A stretch of 38,553 nucleotides of DNA from the NCBI GenBank assembly GCA_024636475.1, contig JAGXHA010000046.1, forward strand, positions 1 to 38,553, read 5' to 3'. The position numbers were made by a program, and so were the translations under genes. Each line of letters begins with the position of its first letter. Within the stretch, counting starts at the first letter, position 1. The DNA comes from Roseobacter sp. GTDB taxonomy: Bacteria; Pseudomonadota; Alphaproteobacteria; Rhodobacterales; Rhodobacteraceae. Of the stretch, positions 35,921 through 38,553 are shown in pieces. The notes under the pieces were generated by a model. The model saw only the letters and a list, made by a program, of their open reading frames with translations. It had not been told where the DNA came from and searched no databases.

Positions 35921-37249
35921 TTATTCGGGCGCTTTGACCTCAAAGCGCATGCCTTTGGCGGTGTCCTTGTCGAAACCTTTCCAATAGGTATGATCTTCCT
36001 TGAGCGTCCCGTCCTCGTTCACTGACCACACCCCATCGTTCGAATTTTCGACCAGATTAAGGTAGTCGCCCATTGCAGCGTCTCCCTTGAGGTGTTGATC
36101 CATCCAAACGGTCACGAAATGCTGGGCGATGTTGTTCATCCGCACTGTGTCCCAGACCTGATCAATGTAATGCGCAGAGACGTTGAACCCCAGTTTTTCG
36201 TCGTAGCGAAAGGATTCTTCGGGTGCTGGCATTGGCGCGGCGGCGTTGTGGCCCGCGTTATCAAAGGTCAAAAGGCTTCTGTTCACGCTGCTGGCGTTTT
36301 CCCAGATTGCGCGCACCCCTTTTTCGTACAGCGATGTCATGTCTTGCGAACCCGCCAGAAACAGCATCGGAACCTGAATTCCCTTCAGCCCCTCTGCGTC
36401 CCAAAAGCCTGTGTTCATGCCCCAGGGCCCAATGGCTACAGCCGTTTTTATACGCGGATCAGGCAACGCATTATGGGTGTCGGAGCCTGCCTGATGGATC
36501 GCAAGCGTACCATGCGGCGCACCCCAGCCATAACCGACAGAGGTTTCAGTCACACCGCCACCAGCGGTGATCACGGCACCGTAGCCCCCCATGGAATATC
36601 CCACGATGCCAGCGGTATTCGCGTCGACCAAACCGTTCAGGAATGATGCCTCATCACCTGACAGGCGGGCCATCTCATCCAGAACGAACAGCTGATCCAA
36701 GGATCGGTTCACCAATGTCGACCCAAAAGCTGCCTGGGTGCGATAGGTCGAATCCGTGTGGTCAATCGATGCAACAACATAGCCTTTTGAGGCGATGTTC
36801 TCGGCGAGGTGCGACATCAGGAAACGGTTGCCCGGATAGCCATGCGAGACGATCACCAGCGGATAGGCCGCGCCTGTTGCAGGATCTGCATCGCGCATCG
36901 CCTGACCTTTCAGGGTCACTTCAGTGGTGGCATCACGCAAGAACGCTTTGATCTCGGTATCGCCACTGGCCCCTTCGGCGGCAGGATACCAGACTTCGAC
37001 GGTCAACGGCCTGTCATAAGTCGGCAGGGTTTCTGGCTTCGGGGCGGCAGAATCGATGGCCAGAATGTCAATCTGCCCCTCATGCACCAACTCGATCTGG
37101 CGCACCCCCACAGGCATTTCGCCATAGGCGGCCATTTCGGGCGCATTGGGCAATTGCTGATCAATCCGGTTTTCAGCCACAACCATTGGCGCAGCAAGAC
37201 CCGCCACAACGGCAAACATCGGCGTTAAGATATATCTTTGGGTCAACAT
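35921..37249 (-). CDS. Secreted alpha/beta hydrolase (dienelactone hydrolase-like)
   Basis: A 442-residue exported serine hydrolase. Residues 1-25 are a signal peptide (MLTQRYILTPMFAVVAGLAA...). The nucleophile is Ser219 in GIVGYSMGGYGA; the oxyanion segment is IVSHGYPGNR; Asp303 (AGSQDM) and His334 (NAGHN) complete a plausible triad. The arrangement recalls platelet-activating-factor acetylhydrolase and dienelactone hydrolase relatives, so a periplasmic ester or lactone substrate is likely, but it cannot be named. The ATG at 37249 is preceded by GGGAGGAAAA; an in-frame start at 37288 would hide the signal peptide. It is inserted, in opposite orientation, between dnaB and alr, which are close together in many relatives. 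Confidence 0.85.
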   Translation of the reverse strand: MLTQRYILTPMFAVVAGLAAPMVVAENRIDQQLPNAPEMAAYGEMPVGVRQIELVHEGQIDILAIDSAAPKPETLPTYDRPLTVEVWYPAAEGASGDTEIKAFLRDATTEVTLKGQAMRDADPATGAAYPLVIVSHGYPGNRFLMSHLAENIASKGYVVASIDHTDSTYRTQAAFGSTLVNRSLDQLFVLDEMARLSGDEASFLNGLVDANTAGIVGYSMGGYGAVITAGGGVTETSVGYGWGAPHGTLAIHQAGSDTHNALPDPRIKTAVAIGPWGMNTGFWDAEGLKGIQVPMLFLAGSQDMTSLYEKGVRAIWENASSVNRSLLTFDNAGHNAAAPMPAPEESFRYDEKLGFNVSAHYIDQVWDTVRMNNIAQHFVTVWMDQHLKGDAAMGDYLNLVENSNDGVWSVNEDGTLKEDHTYWKGFDKDTAKGMRFEVKAPE

Positions 37250-37443
37250 CGGTTTTCCTCCCGGTTTATCGAGTACTCTCAGGCACATGACTTTTACGGG
37301 GTCAGGCTAGCCTGTTCGCCGGTCCATGCAAGCAAAACGAGAAGATATCGTTGCGGCAAATGCCCGTTGCTCAAGCAAGCGATGCACAAGGTCCCGCGAA
37401 AAAGTGAGGTGACAGAGGCCCAGTTTTCTGTAGCACTTGGGTC

Positions 37444-38250
37444 ATGCGTTTCCTTGTTCTGATCTGTGTTGCCATCCTGTCCACCTTGCCCGCACGCGCT
37501 CAGGATCTCGCGGTCGAGGTTGATCTTGAACTGTTTTTGGCCGTCGATGTCTCGCGGTCCATGAACGCAGTCGAGTTGGACATCCAAAGGCGCGGATACG
37601 CCGCCGCGCTGACCAGCCCTGATGTGATGAATGCCATTCAAAGCGGAATGCTGGGGCGCGTGGCACTGACCTATGTCGAATGGGCAGGCGACCAATCCCA
37701 ACGTGTGATCGTGCCCTGGACCCTTGTGCGAAACGAGGCCGAGGCACGGACTGTTGCCAATACGATAACCGCCGTTTTTGACGACAGCCTGCGCCGTACA
37801 TCCATAAGCGGCGCTATTGACTATGCCGTGCGTGACTTTGAGGGCAACGGCTATCAGGGACTGCGCCGCGTGATCGACATTTCCGGCGATGGTCCCAACA
37901 ATCAGGGCCGCCCCGTGCTGGATGCCCGCCAAGACGCCTTGGACAAACGCATCACCATCAACGGCCTGCCCCTCATGACCGAAGATGCGCTGAGCTCCTT
38001 ATGGGGCATCCCCGATCTTGACGCCTATTATAAAAGCTGCGTTATCGGCGGGCCGGGTGCCTTTATGATCCCGGTCGAGGGATGGCCGCAATTCCCCGAC
38101 GCGGTGCGCCGCAAACTGGTGCTTGAAATCGCAAACCTTGTCCCCCTGACGCCTGCCCGCATCATCAAGGCGCAAGCCAGCGCGCCTTACGATTGCCTGG
38201 TAGGTGAAAAGCTTTGGGAACGAAATCGCAGTTATTTCTCTGAACCGTAA
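37444..38250 (+). CDS. Exported DUF1194 (VWA-like) protein
   Basis: A 268-residue protein of the DUF1194 family. A signal peptide covers residues 1-19 (cleavage near ARAQ). A von Willebrand A-like fold follows with the metal-site motif FLAVDVSRSMN (residues 31-41); RRVIDISGDGPNN and a second conserved Asp fit the family. Two cysteines (SCVIGG and YDCLVGE) near the C-terminal half may form a disulfide in the periplasm. Function is unknown; it lies upstream of alr on the same strand with 46 bases between them. Confidence 0.9.
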   Translation: MRFLVLICVAILSTLPARAQDLAVEVDLELFLAVDVSRSMNAVELDIQRRGYAAALTSPDVMNAIQSGMLGRVALTYVEWAGDQSQRVIVPWTLVRNEAEARTVANTITAVFDDSLRRTSISGAIDYAVRDFEGNGYQGLRRVIDISGDGPNNQGRPVLDARQDALDKRITINGLPLMTEDALSSLWGIPDLDAYYKSCVIGGPGAFMIPVEGWPQFPDAVRRKLVLEIANLVPLTPARIIKAQASAPYDCLVGEKLWERNRSYFSEP

Positions 38251-38296
38251 GCGTTCAGGCGCTTGACGTTGGCGCATATCCGGTCAAAACAAAATC

Positions 38297-38553
38297 ATGA
38301 CAACTGCAACGCTCACCATCGATCTGCCTGCTATCGCGGCCAATTGGCACGCGCTGAACCGCTTGACCGACAGCGAAACCGCCGCCGTTCTCAAAGCGGA
38401 TGCCTACGGACTTGGCATTGAGCGTGTGGCCCCCGTGCTCGCATCCGAAGGCGCGCGGGAATTTTTTGTCGCCGTCGTCAAAGAGGGCGCAACGCTGCGC
38501 CGCATCCTTGGCCCCGGCCCCCGGATCAACGTCTTCTCGGGCCACATGCACGG
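38297..38553 (+). CDS. alr: Alanine racemase, N-terminal part (cut by window edge)
   Basis: The first 85 residues of alanine racemase, which makes D-alanine for peptidoglycan. The fold begins [17 protein letters not shown] and the PLP-binding lysine is Lys33 in [11 protein letters not shown]. The frame is open to the end of the window. The start ATG at 38297 has only a weak purine-rich sequence before it. dnaB and alr are commonly close in Rhodobacteraceae; here two extra genes lie between. Confidence 0.95.
   Translation, partial: MTTATLTIDLPAIAANWHALNRLTDSETAAVLKADAYGLGIERVAPVLASEGAREFFVAVVKEGATLRRILGPGPRINVFSGHMH

Overview
The window reads as chromosomal DNA from a marine alphaproteobacterium of the family Rhodobacteraceae (Roseobacter-type). 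Support comes from high-GC codon use, the order trpGDC-moaC-moeA-lexA then comEC, gltX and gltA, an alphaproteobacterial SOS box (GAAC-N7-GAAC) before lexA, and a gene-transfer-agent type holin. Genus cannot be fixed from the sequence alone. No tRNA, rRNA, CRISPR array, insertion sequence or prophage was found. Almost all of the DNA is packed, ordinary core genome.

Layout. 1-1.4 kb: the 3' end of trpE and an aspartoacylase-like gene. 1.4-2.8 kb, minus strand: a membrane-anchored YibQ-like protein. 3.0-8.9 kb: a tight plus-strand block trpG-trpD-ung-trpC-moaC-(DUF4357)-moeA with stop/start overlaps, then lexA with its own SOS-controlled promoter. 8.9-10.9 kb, minus: comEC. 11.0-13.8 kb: gltX and gltA with an intrinsic terminator. 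14.2-14.5 kb: a small unknown gene. 14.5-21.4 kb, minus strand: argC-ccmE-endolysin-holin-ccmF-ccmH-enoyl-CoA hydratase, with murI just upstream. 21.5-21.9 kb: a decayed acyltransferase. 21.9-25.3 kb, minus: a giant fused indolepyruvate ferredoxin oxidoreductase, divergent from a LysR regulator. 26.5-26.6 kb: a probable small RNA with promoter and terminator. 26.7-28.9 kb: purL. 28.9-31.1 kb, minus: a MoxR ATPase / VWA protein pair. 31.4-34.2 kb: an unusual hydrolase-fold protein, pyrC and pyrE. 34.4-35.9 kb: dnaB, with a perfect DnaA box upstream. 35.9-38.5 kb: a secreted alpha/beta hydrolase (minus), a secreted DUF1194 protein and the start of alr.

Functionally the region joins tryptophan, arginine, purine and pyrimidine synthesis, molybdenum cofactor synthesis, cytochrome c maturation, DNA repair and replication control, and cell-wall precursor synthesis (murI, alr). 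The most notable themes are a gene-transfer-agent style lysis cassette (GH108 endolysin plus 3-TM holin) inside the cytochrome c maturation operon, with lexA and comEC nearby; a uracil-DNA glycosylase and a stand-alone DUF4357 protein coupled into the trp/moa operon; an unannotated candidate sRNA before purL; a truncated acyltransferase pseudogene; and several unexplained palindromes in divergent promoter regions. I did not find a wholly new multi-gene defence or biosynthetic system.
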